The notes: a model not told the origin generated them from the sequence alone. DNA of 64,000 nt from CAYZYK01 sp964482615 (GCA_964482615.1 CAYZYK010000001.1:1-64000); one strand, 5' to 3'. Positions 15,265 through 23,177 are shown, counted from the first letter of the stretch. Numbers and translations are program-made.

Positions 15265-15293
15265 ATAATATTATTGCATTTTTTTCAAGTCAA
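15265..15293 (-). promoter_or_regulatory. Promoter of rpsA
   Basis: On the minus strand TTGACT (15293-15288), 17 bp and TATTAT (15270-15265). The start would be near 15258, leaving a leader of about 17 nt before the ATG at 15241. Confidence 0.65.
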
Positions 15294-15308
15294 CCCCCAA
15301 ATCAGAAG

Positions 15309-15337
15309 TTGAATTTTTGTAAAAATTTTGTTAAAAT
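15309..15337 (+). promoter_or_regulatory. Promoter of the MBL-fold gene and gyrA operon
   Basis: TTGAAT (15309-15314), 17 bp and TAAAAT (15332-15337). It is divergent from the rpsA promoter. Confidence 0.5.
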
Positions 15338-15373
15338 TGAAGAATAAAACAAGAATTAAAAAACTGATATACT

Positions 15374-16024
15374 ATGAAAATTACTTGGGCAGGTCAATCC
15401 TGCTTTAAAATTATTGTTTCAAAAGGAAGAAAGAAAGTAAAAATAGCAATTGATCCCTTTGATAAGAAAGTAGGACTTAAAACACCCTCTTTTTCAGCTG
15501 ACATTTTACTTGTAACTCATGATCATCACGACCATAATAATACAAAAGCCATAAAAGGCAATCCCTTTTTGATTGATGGTCCGGGAGAGTATGAGGTAAA
15601 GAAGATTTTTATTAAAGGCATTTCTTCTTTTCATGACGATATTAAGGGGAAAGAGAGGGGAAAAAACACGATTTATACTATCAGAAATGGGGCAATGACA
15701 CTATGTCACCTGGGAGACTTGGGACAGAAAGAATTAACCGATTCACAAGTTGAGAAGATAGGAACAGTTGATATTTTACTTGTTCCCGTAGGGGGAAATT
15801 TTACTATTTCAGCCCGAGAAGCTCAAGGCATAATTTCTCAGATTGAACCTAAAATTGTTATCCCTATGCATTACAAAATTCCTAAACTTAAAGCAAAATT
15901 GGATAGTTTAAACAAATTCTTGAAGGTCATGGGTCAGAATTCAGTAAAAAAACAACCCAGCCTTTCCATTAAAGAAAAAAAACTGCCCAAAGAAAAAATG
16001 GAAATAGTGGTTCTTCATTCCTGA
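15374..16024 (+). CDS. MBL-fold metal-dependent hydrolase
   Basis: The 216-residue protein resembles the UPF0173/UlaG-like branch of the metallo-beta-lactamase fold. The N-terminal MKITWAGQSCFKI strand is followed by the metal motif LLVTHDHHDHNN (about residues 47-58), then GPGEYEV, CHLGDLGQKE (metal-binding Asp) and PKIVIPMHYKIP (final His). Members are RNA, phosphodiester or lactone hydrolases, and the substrate here cannot be told. It heads an operon: its TGA stop overlaps the ATG of the next gene, and gyrA follows directly. Confidence 0.82.
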   Translation: MKITWAGQSCFKIIVSKGRKKVKIAIDPFDKKVGLKTPSFSADILLVTHDHHDHNNTKAIKGNPFLIDGPGEYEVKKIFIKGISSFHDDIKGKERGKNTIYTIRNGAMTLCHLGDLGQKELTDSQVEKIGTVDILLVPVGGNFTISAREAQGIISQIEPKIVIPMHYKIPKLKAKLDSLNKFLKVMGQNSVKKQPSLSIKEKKLPKEKMEIVVLHS

Positions 16025-16458
16025 TGAAAAAAAAAGAGAAATTAAAAGAATTATTAAAGAAGAGTCAGAAACTATCCAAAAGGAAAAAAGAAGCAATTTT
16101 AATTTTAATAGTTGCTATCCTGGCATTAATCCTTGGTTATGTCTGGTTAAAACAAACCAAACAAAGACTAGAAGAATTCAGAAAAGAAGATTTAAGAGGA
16201 GAATATAATATTTCATCAATTAAAAAAGAAATAGAGAAGAACTTTCAGGAAATAAATCTTCCGGATATTGGGATAGAGAAAGAGAGAGTAGAAAGATTAA
16301 GAAAATTGATAGAAGAGAACCCAGAAGAGGCAGAGCTTTTACTTGAAAGAATAAAACAGGACCCCGAGAAAACAAATCAATTAATAGAAGATTTTGAAAA
16401 ATCTTTAACAGAAAACGAAGAGAAAAGCTCTGTTGAAAACGAACTAAAAAAAGAATAA
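16024..16458 (+). CDS. Single-pass membrane protein with coiled coil, unknown function
   Basis: The 144-residue product has a basic N-terminus (about 1-23), one transmembrane helix (about 24-42) and a long charged, helical tail rich in Glu and Lys that should form a coiled coil outside or inside the membrane. No enzyme motif is visible. The start overlaps the preceding stop (TGATG arrangement) and gyrA begins 2 nt after its stop, so it is translationally coupled within the operon. Confidence 0.65.
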   Translation: MKKKEKLKELLKKSQKLSKRKKEAILILIVAILALILGYVWLKQTKQRLEEFRKEDLRGEYNISSIKKEIEKNFQEINLPDIGIEKERVERLRKLIEENPEEAELLLERIKQDPEKTNQLIEDFEKSLTENEEKSSVENELKKE

Positions 16459-16460
16459 AA

Positions 16461-18932
16461 ATGGTAAAATCTACAGAACAAAAAAACAAAATAGGCGAGG
16501 TTAAAGAGAGGAGAATAACAGAGGAGATGAAAGAAAGTTACATTGATTATGCAATGTCTGTTATTATTTCAAGGGCTTTACCCGACGTAAGGGATGGATT
16601 GAAACCTGTTCACCGTAGGATTCTTTATGCTATGTACGAGATGGGACTGAGACACAATGGCAGGTTTAGAAAATCAGCTACTGTGGTTGGTGACACCTTG
16701 GGTAAATACCACCCTCACGGCGATGTAGCAGTTTATAATGCTCTAGTAAGAATGGTACAAGATTTTTCATTAAGATTGCCCCTTATTAGCGGCCAAGGAA
16801 ACTTTGGGTCTCTTGATTCTGATCCCGCAGCCAGCATGAGATATACAGAGTGCAGATTATCTCCAATTGGCGAGGGAATGTTAGCAGATATTGAAAAAGA
16901 CACCGTTGATTTTATAGATAACTATGATGGAACAAGAAAAGAACCCGTTGTTCTTCCTTCTCCCGTTCCTCAACTTTTATTAAACGGAGCTTTAGGAATT
17001 GCTGTTGGAATGGCAACCAGCATTCCTCCTCATAATCTATCTGAAATATGTAATGCTTGTTCTCATCTTATTGACAATCCCGATACTGAAACCTCAGATC
17101 TTTTTCAATTCATTAAAGGGCCTGATTTTCCTACTGGGGGAATAATTTACAATAAAAAAGGAATGATTTCTGCTTACTCCCAGGGCAAAGGAAAGATTGT
17201 TTCCAGGGGAAAGGCTGATATAAAGAAAAAAAAGAAAGGTGGCGCTCAAATTGTGATTACTGAAATTCCTTATCAAGTTCAAAAGTCCAGCTTGGTTCAG
17301 AAAATGGCTGATTTAGTTTCCAACAAGAAGATAAAAGGAATAAGAGATATTAAAGATCTATCTGACAGGGAGGGTATGAGAATTTTGATAGATGTTAAAA
17401 AAGGAACTTCCCCTCGCAGGGTTTTAAATCGTCTCTACAAATTCACTGATCTTCAAAAGAATTTCTACTTGAATATGTTGGCTTTAGTTGATGGAATCCA
17501 ACCCAAAATTCTTTCTTTAAGCGAAGCTCTCAATTACTTTATTGAGCATCGAAAGGAGGTTGTGAAAAGAAGAACTAAATTTGATTTGGAAAAAGCTAAG
17601 ACAAGAGCTCATATTCTTGAAGGATTAAGTATTGCCATAAAGAATATTGATAATGTTATAGCAACAATTAAAAAATCATCTAACAGGGATAAGGCAAAAA
17701 CTAACTTAAAAAAGAAGTTTAAACTTTCCAACAAACAAGCAGAAGCTATTTTACAGATGAGGCTCCAATCTTTGGCCAAGCTTGAGAGAGAAAATATTGA
17801 GAAAGAACTTAAAGAAATAAAAGAAAAGATTAAAGAGTTAACCACTATTCTAAAAAGCAAAAAGAAAATAAAAGGAATTATTAAAAAAGAACTTGAAGAA
17901 ATAAAGAAAGAATACGGCGATGAAAGAAGAACAGAAGTTATTATTGGAGGAATAAAAGAAATAAAAGAAGCAGATCTAGTCCCCCTTCAAGAAACCATTA
18001 TTACTTTAACCGAAGGAGGTTATATTAAAAGATTAAAGCCCGGAACCTATAAGATTCAGAAAAGGGGAGGTAAAGGAATAATAGGAATGAAAACTATGAA
18101 GGGTGATATAGTAAAACATTTTGTCTCGGCCTCAACCCATGATAAACTGCTTTTTTTCACCGACACAGGAAAGGCCTTTCAAACTAAAGTTTATGAGATT
18201 CCAGAAGGGAAGAGGGTAGCCCGAGGAAGAGGATTGGTTAACTTCTTGGATATTTCACCAAGAGAAAATGTACTTTCTTTGGTTCCCTTAAAGAAAGAAG
18301 AAGAGAAGGGGATAAAATATTTGGTTATGGTCACCAAAAATGGTAAAATTAAGAAAACGAAATTAGAGAAATTTAAAAACGTCAGAAGAACTGGAATCAG
18401 AGCTATAAAGTTGGGAAAAGGAGATTTGGTAAGAAAAGTCGTAAAAACAACAGGAAAAGATGAAATAATCTTAATTACCAAGAAAGGAAAATCAATAAGA
18501 TTCAAAGAAAAAGAAGTAAGATCTATGGGAAGGGCAACTTATGGCGTAACAGGAATAAAACTGAGAAAGGGAGATGAAGTCATAGGTATGGATGTTATTC
18601 ATAAAAAAGAAGACAAAAAGACAAAGAAGAAAAAATCAGTATTGGTAGTTACAGAAAAAGGTTATGGAAAAAGAACTAAACTTTCAAAGTACAGGACCCA
18701 AAAAAGAGGTGGAATAGGAATTAAGACAGCAAATATTACCAAAAAGACAGGAGAGATAGTTATCTCCAAAGTTCTGAGTTCAGAAGAGAAAGATCTGATT
18801 GTTATTTCTCGAAGAGGTCAGGTGATAAGAATTAAAATTAATTCTATCTCAACTCACAACAGAGCCACTCAGGGAGTAAGAATAATGAGATTGAAAGAAG
18901 GAGACGAGGTGGCTTCTGGAACCTGTATCTAA
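16461..18932 (+). CDS. gyrA: DNA gyrase subunit A
   Basis: GyrA is the DNA-breaking subunit of gyrase. The 823-residue protein has the catalytic tyrosine in RYTECR (Tyr128). The quinolone region reads HPHGDVAVYNA, so the positions equal to E. coli Ser83 and Asp87 are Val89 and Asn93. The coiled-coil tower (about 350-480) and the six-bladed C-terminal beta-pinwheel follow. A GyrA-box QKRGGKG (about residue 533) marks it as gyrase rather than topoisomerase IV. The neighbouring methyltransferase starts 13 nt after the stop. GyrB is outside the window. Confidence 0.97.
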   Translation: MVKSTEQKNKIGEVKERRITEEMKESYIDYAMSVIISRALPDVRDGLKPVHRRILYAMYEMGLRHNGRFRKSATVVGDTLGKYHPHGDVAVYNALVRMVQDFSLRLPLISGQGNFGSLDSDPAASMRYTECRLSPIGEGMLADIEKDTVDFIDNYDGTRKEPVVLPSPVPQLLLNGALGIAVGMATSIPPHNLSEICNACSHLIDNPDTETSDLFQFIKGPDFPTGGIIYNKKGMISAYSQGKGKIVSRGKADIKKKKKGGAQIVITEIPYQVQKSSLVQKMADLVSNKKIKGIRDIKDLSDREGMRILIDVKKGTSPRRVLNRLYKFTDLQKNFYLNMLALVDGIQPKILSLSEALNYFIEHRKEVVKRRTKFDLEKAKTRAHILEGLSIAIKNIDNVIATIKKSSNRDKAKTNLKKKFKLSNKQAEAILQMRLQSLAKLERENIEKELKEIKEKIKELTTILKSKKKIKGIIKKELEEIKKEYGDERRTEVIIGGIKEIKEADLVPLQETIITLTEGGYIKRLKPGTYKIQKRGGKGIIGMKTMKGDIVKHFVSASTHDKLLFFTDTGKAFQTKVYEIPEGKRVARGRGLVNFLDISPRENVLSLVPLKKEEEKGIKYLVMVTKNGKIKKTKLEKFKNVRRTGIRAIKLGKGDLVRKVVKTTGKDEIILITKKGKSIRFKEKEVRSMGRATYGVTGIKLRKGDEVIGMDVIHKKEDKKTKKKKSVLVVTEKGYGKRTKLSKYRTQKRGGIGIKTANITKKTGEIVISKVLSSEEKDLIVISRRGQVIRIKINSISTHNRATQGVRIMRLKEGDEVASGTCI

Positions 18933-18945
18933 TTAACTCTATATT

Positions 18946-19458
18946 ATGCTTAACCCAGAACAGGTTTTAAATAACCTTCAGTTAAAAGCAAATATGTCAG
19001 CTACAGAATTTGGTTCTGGAGCTGGAGGATTCAGTATTCCCCTAGCTAAAAGACTGAGACAGGGAAAGGTTTATGCTTTGGATATTCTAGAAGAGAAACT
19101 ATCTGCTTTGAAGAATAAAGCAACCTTAGAAAAAATAGCAAACATTGAAACTATAATTTGTAACTTGGAAGCAGAAAAAGGATCTACCCTGCACAGAGAA
19201 AGCCAGGACATAGTTTTAATACCTAATATTTTGTTTCAAGCAGAAGATGAGGAGTCTATGATGAAAGAAGCTAAAAGAATCTTAAAACAAGGAGGTGAAC
19301 TCCTTGTTTTAGATTGGAAAAAAGAATCTCCGCTTGGTCCCAGAGAGGGGAGAATTTCAAAAGAAGAAGTTAAAGAAATTGCAGAGAAAATAGGCTTGAA
19401 ACTAAAGAAGGAATTTTCACCGGGTGATTACCATTATGGTTTGATTTTTACAAAATAA
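18946..19458 (+). CDS. Class I SAM-dependent methyltransferase
   Basis: The 170-residue protein has a Rossmann-type SAM-binding core: motif I EFGSGAGGFSIPLA (about residues 24-37), the acidic end of strand 2 in VYALDILEEKL, an NLEAEKG strand-3 segment and a LKQGGELLVLDWKKES strand-5 region like the UbiE/Methyltransf_11 group. The substrate is unknown. It ends an operon with the MBL-fold protein and gyrA; the promoter of the first pilin-like gene is embedded in its last codons. Confidence 0.82.
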   Translation: MLNPEQVLNNLQLKANMSATEFGSGAGGFSIPLAKRLRQGKVYALDILEEKLSALKNKATLEKIANIETIICNLEAEKGSTLHRESQDIVLIPNILFQAEDEESMMKEAKRILKQGGELLVLDWKKESPLGPREGRISKEEVKEIAEKIGLKLKKEFSPGDYHYGLIFTK

Positions 19459-19470
19459 TTAATTTATAAT
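19441..19470 (+). promoter_or_regulatory. Promoter of pilin-like gene 1, leaderless
   Basis: TTGATT (19441-19446), 18 bp and a perfect TATAAT (19465-19470). The ATG at 19477 follows after 6 nt, so transcription would start at the start codon. Confidence 0.65.
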
Positions 19471-19476
19471 ATATTA

Positions 19477-19806
19477 ATGAAAAAATTAATTCTTCTTTTA
19501 ATAATATTGACCGGTTTATCATTTTTTTCATTTACCGAAGCCGTTAAAATAAAGAACCCTTTAAATGTTGACACTTTTGACGATCTCATTGATGCAATCG
19601 CGGGAATAATTGAATTAATTGTTGGTTCTCTGGCTGTTTTAATGTTAATAATTGCTGCGATTTATTTTATTACAGCAGCAGGGGATCTCAACCAGATTAG
19701 CCAAGCAAAAACTATGGTAAAATATGCCATAATAGGAGTTATTATTGCTTCTATGGCCCGAGCTATAGGGACCGTAGTTGAATCTCTTTTAAAAACAGCT
19801 CCCTAA
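19477..19806 (+). CDS. TrbC/VirB2-like pilin-family membrane protein, copy 1
   Basis: The 109-residue protein has a signal peptide (MKKLILLLIILTGLSFFSF), a short external segment, a transmembrane helix (about 40-65), the loop ITAAGDLNQISQAK and a second helix (about 73-98). This layout matches the T4SS_pilin-type proteins known mainly from candidate phyla. It is the most divergent of the nine copies (its loop lacks the G-x-P-x-K pattern). An inverted repeat TTATTAACAG/CTGTTGATAA directly after the stop (19808-19831) could end its transcript. Confidence 0.78.
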   Translation: MKKLILLLIILTGLSFFSFTEAVKIKNPLNVDTFDDLIDAIAGIIELIVGSLAVLMLIIAAIYFITAAGDLNQISQAKTMVKYAIIGVIIASMARAIGTVVESLLKTAP

Positions 19807-19824
19807 GTTATTAACAGCGCCCTG

Positions 19825-19853
19825 TTGATAAGTTTCTTAATATCCTCTAAAAT
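19825..19853 (+). promoter_or_regulatory. Promoter of pilin-like gene 2
   Basis: TTGATA (19825-19830), 17 bp and TAAAAT (19848-19853). It gives a leader of about 60 nt. Confidence 0.55.
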
Positions 19854-19917
19854 ATTACAATATAAAACCTAAAGGTCGAAATAAAGATTTTATAAATTAC
19901 AAAAATAAATATTAATC

Positions 19918-20238
19918 ATGAAAAGAATAATATCTACCTTAATTCTCAGCAGTCTATTGGCTTTACCTGTCGTGGCTGCAGCTCAAATTGGAGAACCCTC
20001 CCCACCCACTGACATTATTGCTATTCTTCAGACAATAAAATCAATAATCTGGGCTGCCTTCACTGTTTTTGCTATCATTATGTTTATTTATGCTGGAATA
20101 CTTTTCTTTACCGCAGGTGGTGATCCCGAAAAAGCAGCCAAAGCAAAAAGCGCTGTTATTTTCGGTGTAGCTGGAATAGCAATAGCTGTGTTGGGATATG
20201 GAATAGTTCAGATCGTTATGGGTATTATGGGTGCTTAA
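19918..20238 (+). CDS. TrbC/VirB2-like pilin-family membrane protein, copy 2
   Basis: This 106-residue protein has a signal peptide ending near AAAQ, an outer stretch with GEPSPPTD, a first helix (about 36-62), the loop FTAGGDPEKAAKAKSA and a second helix ending IVQIVMGIMGA. Its first 200 nucleotides are identical to those of copy 3 at 20379, including silent positions, while the flanking DNA is unrelated. The differences are concentrated in the loop and the start of the second helix. A 15-bp hairpin follows the gene. I infer recent gene conversion with copy 3. Confidence 0.82.
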   Translation: MKRIISTLILSSLLALPVVAAAQIGEPSPPTDIIAILQTIKSIIWAAFTVFAIIMFIYAGILFFTAGGDPEKAAKAKSAVIFGVAGIAIAVLGYGIVQIVMGIMGA

Positions 20239-20269
20239 TACTGAATTTAAGCTAATTTTTCTAACAACA

Positions 20270-20311
20270 ATGAATTCTAAGCCATGATTTTGAAGGTGGC
20301 TTAGAATTCAT
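20270..20311 (+). terminator. Long hairpin between pilin-like copies 2 and 3
   Basis: ATGAATTCTAAGCCA (20270-20284) pairs perfectly with TGGCTTAGAATTCAT (20297-20311) over a 12-nt loop; a T-rich stretch follows. It is terminator-like, although the T run is broken by A. The same design recurs at 21240-21280. Confidence 0.6.
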
Positions 20312-20378
20312 TTATTATGTATAATAGATTATAATAAAAGTCGAGTACCATCATTATAATAAGACACAAAGAAAAATC

Positions 20379-20699
20379 ATGAAAAGAATAATATCTACCT
20401 TAATTCTCAGCAGTCTATTGGCTTTACCTGTCGTGGCTGCAGCTCAAATTGGAGAACCCTCCCCACCCACTGACATTATTGCTATTCTTCAGACAATAAA
20501 ATCAATAATCTGGGCTGCCTTCACTGTTTTTGCTATCATTATGTTTATTTATGCTGGAATACTTTTCTTTACCGCAGGCGGTAATCCAGATAGCGTTGCT
20601 AAAGCAAAAAGCGCTGTTATCTTTGGAGCAGCAGGAATAGCAATAGCTGTGTTGGGATATGGAATAGTTCAGATCGTTATTGGCATTATGGGTGCTTAA
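20379..20699 (+). CDS. TrbC/VirB2-like pilin-family membrane protein, copy 3
   Basis: The 106-residue near-twin of copy 2 has the same signal peptide, outer segment and first helix. The loop reads FTAGGNPDSVAKAKSA instead of FTAGGDPEKAAKAKSA, followed by AAGIAIAV against VAGIAIAV, and it ends IGIMGA. Similarity to copy 2 begins 4 nt before the ATG and ends exactly at the stop codon. I see no clear promoter; TATAAT boxes at 20320 and 20330 lack convincing -35 partners. Confidence 0.82.
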   Translation: MKRIISTLILSSLLALPVVAAAQIGEPSPPTDIIAILQTIKSIIWAAFTVFAIIMFIYAGILFFTAGGNPDSVAKAKSAVIFGAAGIAIAVLGYGIVQIVIGIMGA

Positions 20700-20736
20700 A
20701 AGAGAAGTAACACAGAGAATTCAATTGAAGTTGAAT

Positions 20737-20764
20737 TTGACAAATTTCAATTCAAAGATTAAAT
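20737..20764 (+). promoter_or_regulatory. Possible promoter of pilin-like gene 4
   Basis: TTGACA (20737-20742), 16 bp and TTAAAT (20759-20764). The leader would be near 87 nt. Confidence 0.4.
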
Positions 20765-20857
20765 TTAGAGAATAGAAAATAATTTTAAATTTTTGGTATT
20801 CAAAAGGTCGCTAAACCCTGTTAAGGTAAAATTTAAGCTATAAAAATAAAAGAGAAC

Positions 20858-21184
20858 ATGAAAAGATTACTGTTATTTTCGGTTATTGTTTCTCTTGTGG
20901 GATTACCTTTGGTGACGGCTGCTCAAAACCCCCCTGGTTCAGGTTGGGCGTCAAGCTTTAGTGATATGTTTAATAATGTGATAGCTGAAGTATGGTTGAT
21001 TTTCGTTGCTCTTGCTATTGTCCTGTTCATTTATGCGGGTGTTTTGTTTCTGACAGCATCCGGGAATCCAGAAAGAATCACCAAGGCGAAAAGCGCTTTT
21101 TTGTGGGGTATAGCTGGTGTTGCAGTGGCTATAATTGCTTTCACAATAATTCAACTTGTGGGAAATTTGTTGGGAGCTTATTAA
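20858..21184 (+). CDS. TrbC/VirB2-like pilin-family membrane protein, copy 4
   Basis: The 108-residue protein has a signal peptide (MKRLLLFSVIVSLVGLPLVTAA) and an outer segment NPPGSGWASSFSD. The first helix (about 40-66) contains LFIYAGVLFLTA, the loop is ASGNPERITKAKSA, and a second helix ends LVGNLLGAY. It shares the array signature YAGxLFxTAxGxPxKxxKAK. A hairpin at 21240-21280 separates it from copies 5-9. Confidence 0.82.
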   Translation: MKRLLLFSVIVSLVGLPLVTAAQNPPGSGWASSFSDMFNNVIAEVWLIFVALAIVLFIYAGVLFLTASGNPERITKAKSAFLWGIAGVAVAIIAFTIIQLVGNLLGAY

Positions 21185-21239
21185 CCAGAGATAAGAGATA
21201 TAGAATCCCTGTTTAAAAAATTTGTTTTAATAAAGAATG

Positions 21240-21280
21240 AATAAGCTCTAATCCATTATAATTTTTGGATTGAGCTTATT
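21240..21280 (+). terminator. Hairpin between pilin-like copies 4 and 5
   Basis: AATAAGCTC-AATCCA (21240-21255, one bulged T) pairs with TGGATTGAGCTTATT (21266-21280) and is followed by TTATT. It is similar in design to the hairpin at 20270-20311. Confidence 0.6.
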
Positions 21281-21284
21281 TTAT

Positions 21285-21313
21285 TAGACAAGATTTTTCT
21301 TTTAAGATAAAAT
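21285..21313 (+). promoter_or_regulatory. Promoter of pilin-like genes 5-9
   Basis: TAGACA (21285-21290), 17 bp and TAAAAT (21308-21313), directly after the hairpin. It would drive copies 5-9 and tRNA-Leu(TAG). Confidence 0.5.
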
Positions 21314-21359
21314 AGAGGAAGCAAAAGGCAGAAATCAAAGATCTAAATAATATTTTAAG

Positions 21360-21674
21360 ATGAAAAAAATATTGATTACTTTAATATTATTAAGCATCTC
21401 AATATTTCCCTTGGGAGCTGAAGCCCAGATTATTATAGGTAATATTACTTGGCCTCAGCTTGTGCTTGGTCTTACAACAGCTATGTGGTCTGTTTTTGTT
21501 GGAGTTACAATAATAGCCTTTTTATACGCTGGTATATTATTTCTTACTGCCTCGGGAGATCCTCAGAAAATCGATAAAGCAAAAAAGGCGGTTATCTGGG
21601 GAATTGCTGGAGTAGCAGTAGCTTTTCTTGCTTATACTATAATTAATATAGTAGGATATATGTTGGGGGCTTAA
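21360..21674 (+). CDS. TrbC/VirB2-like pilin-family membrane protein, copy 5
   Basis: The 104-residue protein has a signal peptide ending near GAEAQ, a short outer segment IIIGNITWPQ and a helix with FLYAGILFLTA. The loop is ASGDPQKIDKAKKA, and the second helix is WGIAGVAVAFLAYTIINIVGYMLGA. It is the first gene of a run of five with gaps of 18 to 56 nt, indicating one operon. Confidence 0.82.
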   Translation: MKKILITLILLSISIFPLGAEAQIIIGNITWPQLVLGLTTAMWSVFVGVTIIAFLYAGILFLTASGDPQKIDKAKKAVIWGIAGVAVAFLAYTIINIVGYMLGA

Positions 21675-21715
21675 ACCCCTTAAAGTCAAAGAAACTTTAA
21701 TCTAAAAGATAAAAG

Positions 21716-22027
21716 ATGAAAAAAAACTTATTTCCCATATTTTGTTTGGTATTTTTAATAATCCCCGCAATCATGTCTGCTGCTGTAGTCAGCAGTGGAA
21801 GCTCAAGTTTAGACAAAATAATTATAGGTGTTGTAAATGCGGTAGCCGCTGTAGCTACTGCAGCAGCGGTTATTAGTCTTCTTTATGCTGCAATACTTTT
21901 TCTTACTGCTTCTGGTGAACCAGACAAAATTACAAAAGCAAAAAAAGCTTTTCTTTGGGGTATAGCTGGTGTAATAATAGCAATTATAGCAAGCTCTATA
22001 TTTACTATAGTTGGCTATTTTTTATAA
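21716..22027 (+). CDS. TrbC/VirB2-like pilin-family membrane protein, copy 6
   Basis: The 103-residue protein has a signal peptide (MKKNLFPIFCLVFLIIPAIM), a serine-rich outer segment and an alanine-rich first helix ending LLYAAILFLTA. The loop is ASGEPDKITKAKKA, and the second helix is WGIAGVIIAIIASSIFTIVGYFL. The next copy follows after 18 nt. Confidence 0.82.
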   Translation: MKKNLFPIFCLVFLIIPAIMSAAVVSSGSSSLDKIIIGVVNAVAAVATAAAVISLLYAAILFLTASGEPDKITKAKKAFLWGIAGVIIAIIASSIFTIVGYFL

Positions 22028-22045
22028 AAATAAAAAAACCAAGAG

Positions 22046-22435
22046 ATGAAAATTAAAAAAACTTTCTTTTTTCTAATCTGTGTTTTTCTTTTCTCTTTGC
22101 CTTTTGTAACTAATGGGTTAGATATTCAAGAGACAGCGCCAGGACCCAAGCATTGGGCTTTTGTAGAGAGCGGATTGGCTAACATATTGAGTTGGGTTGC
22201 CACTATTGTGGTTTTGGGATTTCTTGTTTACGCTGCTATTTTGTTTGCTATAGCAGCAGGGGAACCAGACAAGATTTCCAAAGCAAAGAAAATGTTTCTT
22301 TATGCGATAATAGGAATAGTGGTGATCCTAATAGCGTTTATAATTAGAATAATAACAAGCGAAACATTTAAAAACTTTACTTGGGAATTCAATGCTTGGG
22401 AGCCTATAAAAGATTTTTTAAAAGGTATTTTTTAG
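22046..22435 (+). CDS. TrbC/VirB2-like pilin-family membrane protein, copy 7, extended C-terminus
   Basis: The 129-residue protein follows the array pattern: signal peptide, outer stretch QETAPGPKHW, helix with VYAAILFAIA, loop AAGEPDKISKAKKM and a second helix. It then adds about 25 residues (TSETFKNFTWEFNAW onward) rich in aromatics that other copies lack. The extension would lie on the outer side if the topology is as in VirB2. This is the longest member and could be a tip or adaptor subunit, which is speculation. Confidence 0.8.
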   Translation: MKIKKTFFFLICVFLFSLPFVTNGLDIQETAPGPKHWAFVESGLANILSWVATIVVLGFLVYAAILFAIAAGEPDKISKAKKMFLYAIIGIVVILIAFIIRIITSETFKNFTWEFNAWEPIKDFLKGIF

Positions 22436-22468
22436 TCTTAATAAATCTTTAATTTTTTATCTCTAATA

Positions 22469-22810
22469 ATGAAAATTGAAAAATATTTTTCTGTATCTAT
22501 CCTCCTAATGATTTTTTTACCTTTATTACCCGCTGCAGTCATGGCAGCTTGGGGAATACAGGATGCACCTACTGCAATAGATAGCTGGAATAAAATAGGT
22601 AACGCTATTCTCCTTCCAATTTACGCTATTGCTGTGGCAACAATAGTAATCATGTTTTTTTACTCAGCTATTTTGTTTGCTACGGCAGCAGGGGAACCAG
22701 ACAAGATTTCCAAAGCAAAGAAATCGTTTCTCTGGGGATTAGTTGCCGTGATTGTTTTGATTATTGTTCCCGTTATAATCACAATAATGAGAGAGATAAC
22801 AGGCATTTAA
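22469..22810 (+). CDS. TrbC/VirB2-like pilin-family membrane protein, copy 8
   Basis: The 113-residue protein has a signal peptide ending near AVMAA, an outer segment WGIQDAPTAIDSWN and a first helix with MFFYSAILFATA. The loop is AAGEPDKISKAKKS, and a second helix ends in a charged IMREITGI. The loop DNA is nearly the same as in copy 7 (the bases around AGCAGGGGAACCAGACAAGA are shared), another hint of exchange between copies. Confidence 0.8.
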   Translation: MKIEKYFSVSILLMIFLPLLPAAVMAAWGIQDAPTAIDSWNKIGNAILLPIYAIAVATIVIMFFYSAILFATAAGEPDKISKAKKSFLWGLVAVIVLIIVPVIITIMREITGI

Positions 22811-22866
22811 CCTTTAATCAAAAAATGTTAGATTTTTTAAAAAGATTAACTAAAAGCTATTTAAAT

Positions 22867-23166
22867 ATGAAAAAGACTTTACTCTTTTCAATTATTCTTG
22901 TTGTTCTGGTCTTTCCTCTTGTAACTGATGCTGTTGATGTTACTCCGATTAAAGAAAAAATAGAAAGCGTTTCGGATGTAGCTTGGACTATTGCTGGTAC
23001 ACTTGCTGTTGTCATGCTTATTTATGCTGGAATTTTATTTGTTACAGCAACAGGAGAACCAGAAAAACTAGGGAAAGCAAAAAAAGCTTTCATTTGGGGT
23101 ATTACGGGATTGATTCTAGCTATTTTAGCTAATACGATAGTAAGTATGATAGTAGATAATTTATAA
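22867..23166 (+). CDS. TrbC/VirB2-like pilin-family membrane protein, copy 9
   Basis: I use the ATG at 22867, which gives a 99-residue protein with a normal signal peptide (MKKTLLFSIILVVLVFPLV). An upstream in-frame ATG at 22825 would put 14 extra basic residues in front. The helix contains MLIYAGILFVTA, the loop is ATGEPEKLGKAKKA, and the second helix ends IVSMIVDNL. tRNA-Leu(TAG) follows 11 nt after the stop and shares the terminator at 23261-23288, so the pilin-like operon and the tRNA are probably one transcript. Confidence 0.8.
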   Translation: MKKTLLFSIILVVLVFPLVTDAVDVTPIKEKIESVSDVAWTIAGTLAVVMLIYAGILFVTATGEPEKLGKAKKAFIWGITGLILAILANTIVSMIVDNL

Positions 23167-23177
23167 GCAAAAATTCT

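Noticed and set aside
19918..20699. Copies 2 and 3 as an assembly duplication
   Set aside because: Flanking sequences and the loop region differ, which a collapsed or repeated contig piece would not produce.
19477..23166. CRISPR-like or other tandem DNA repeat array
   Set aside because: The repeated units are full coding genes with unequal spacers; no short direct-repeat array occurs in the window.
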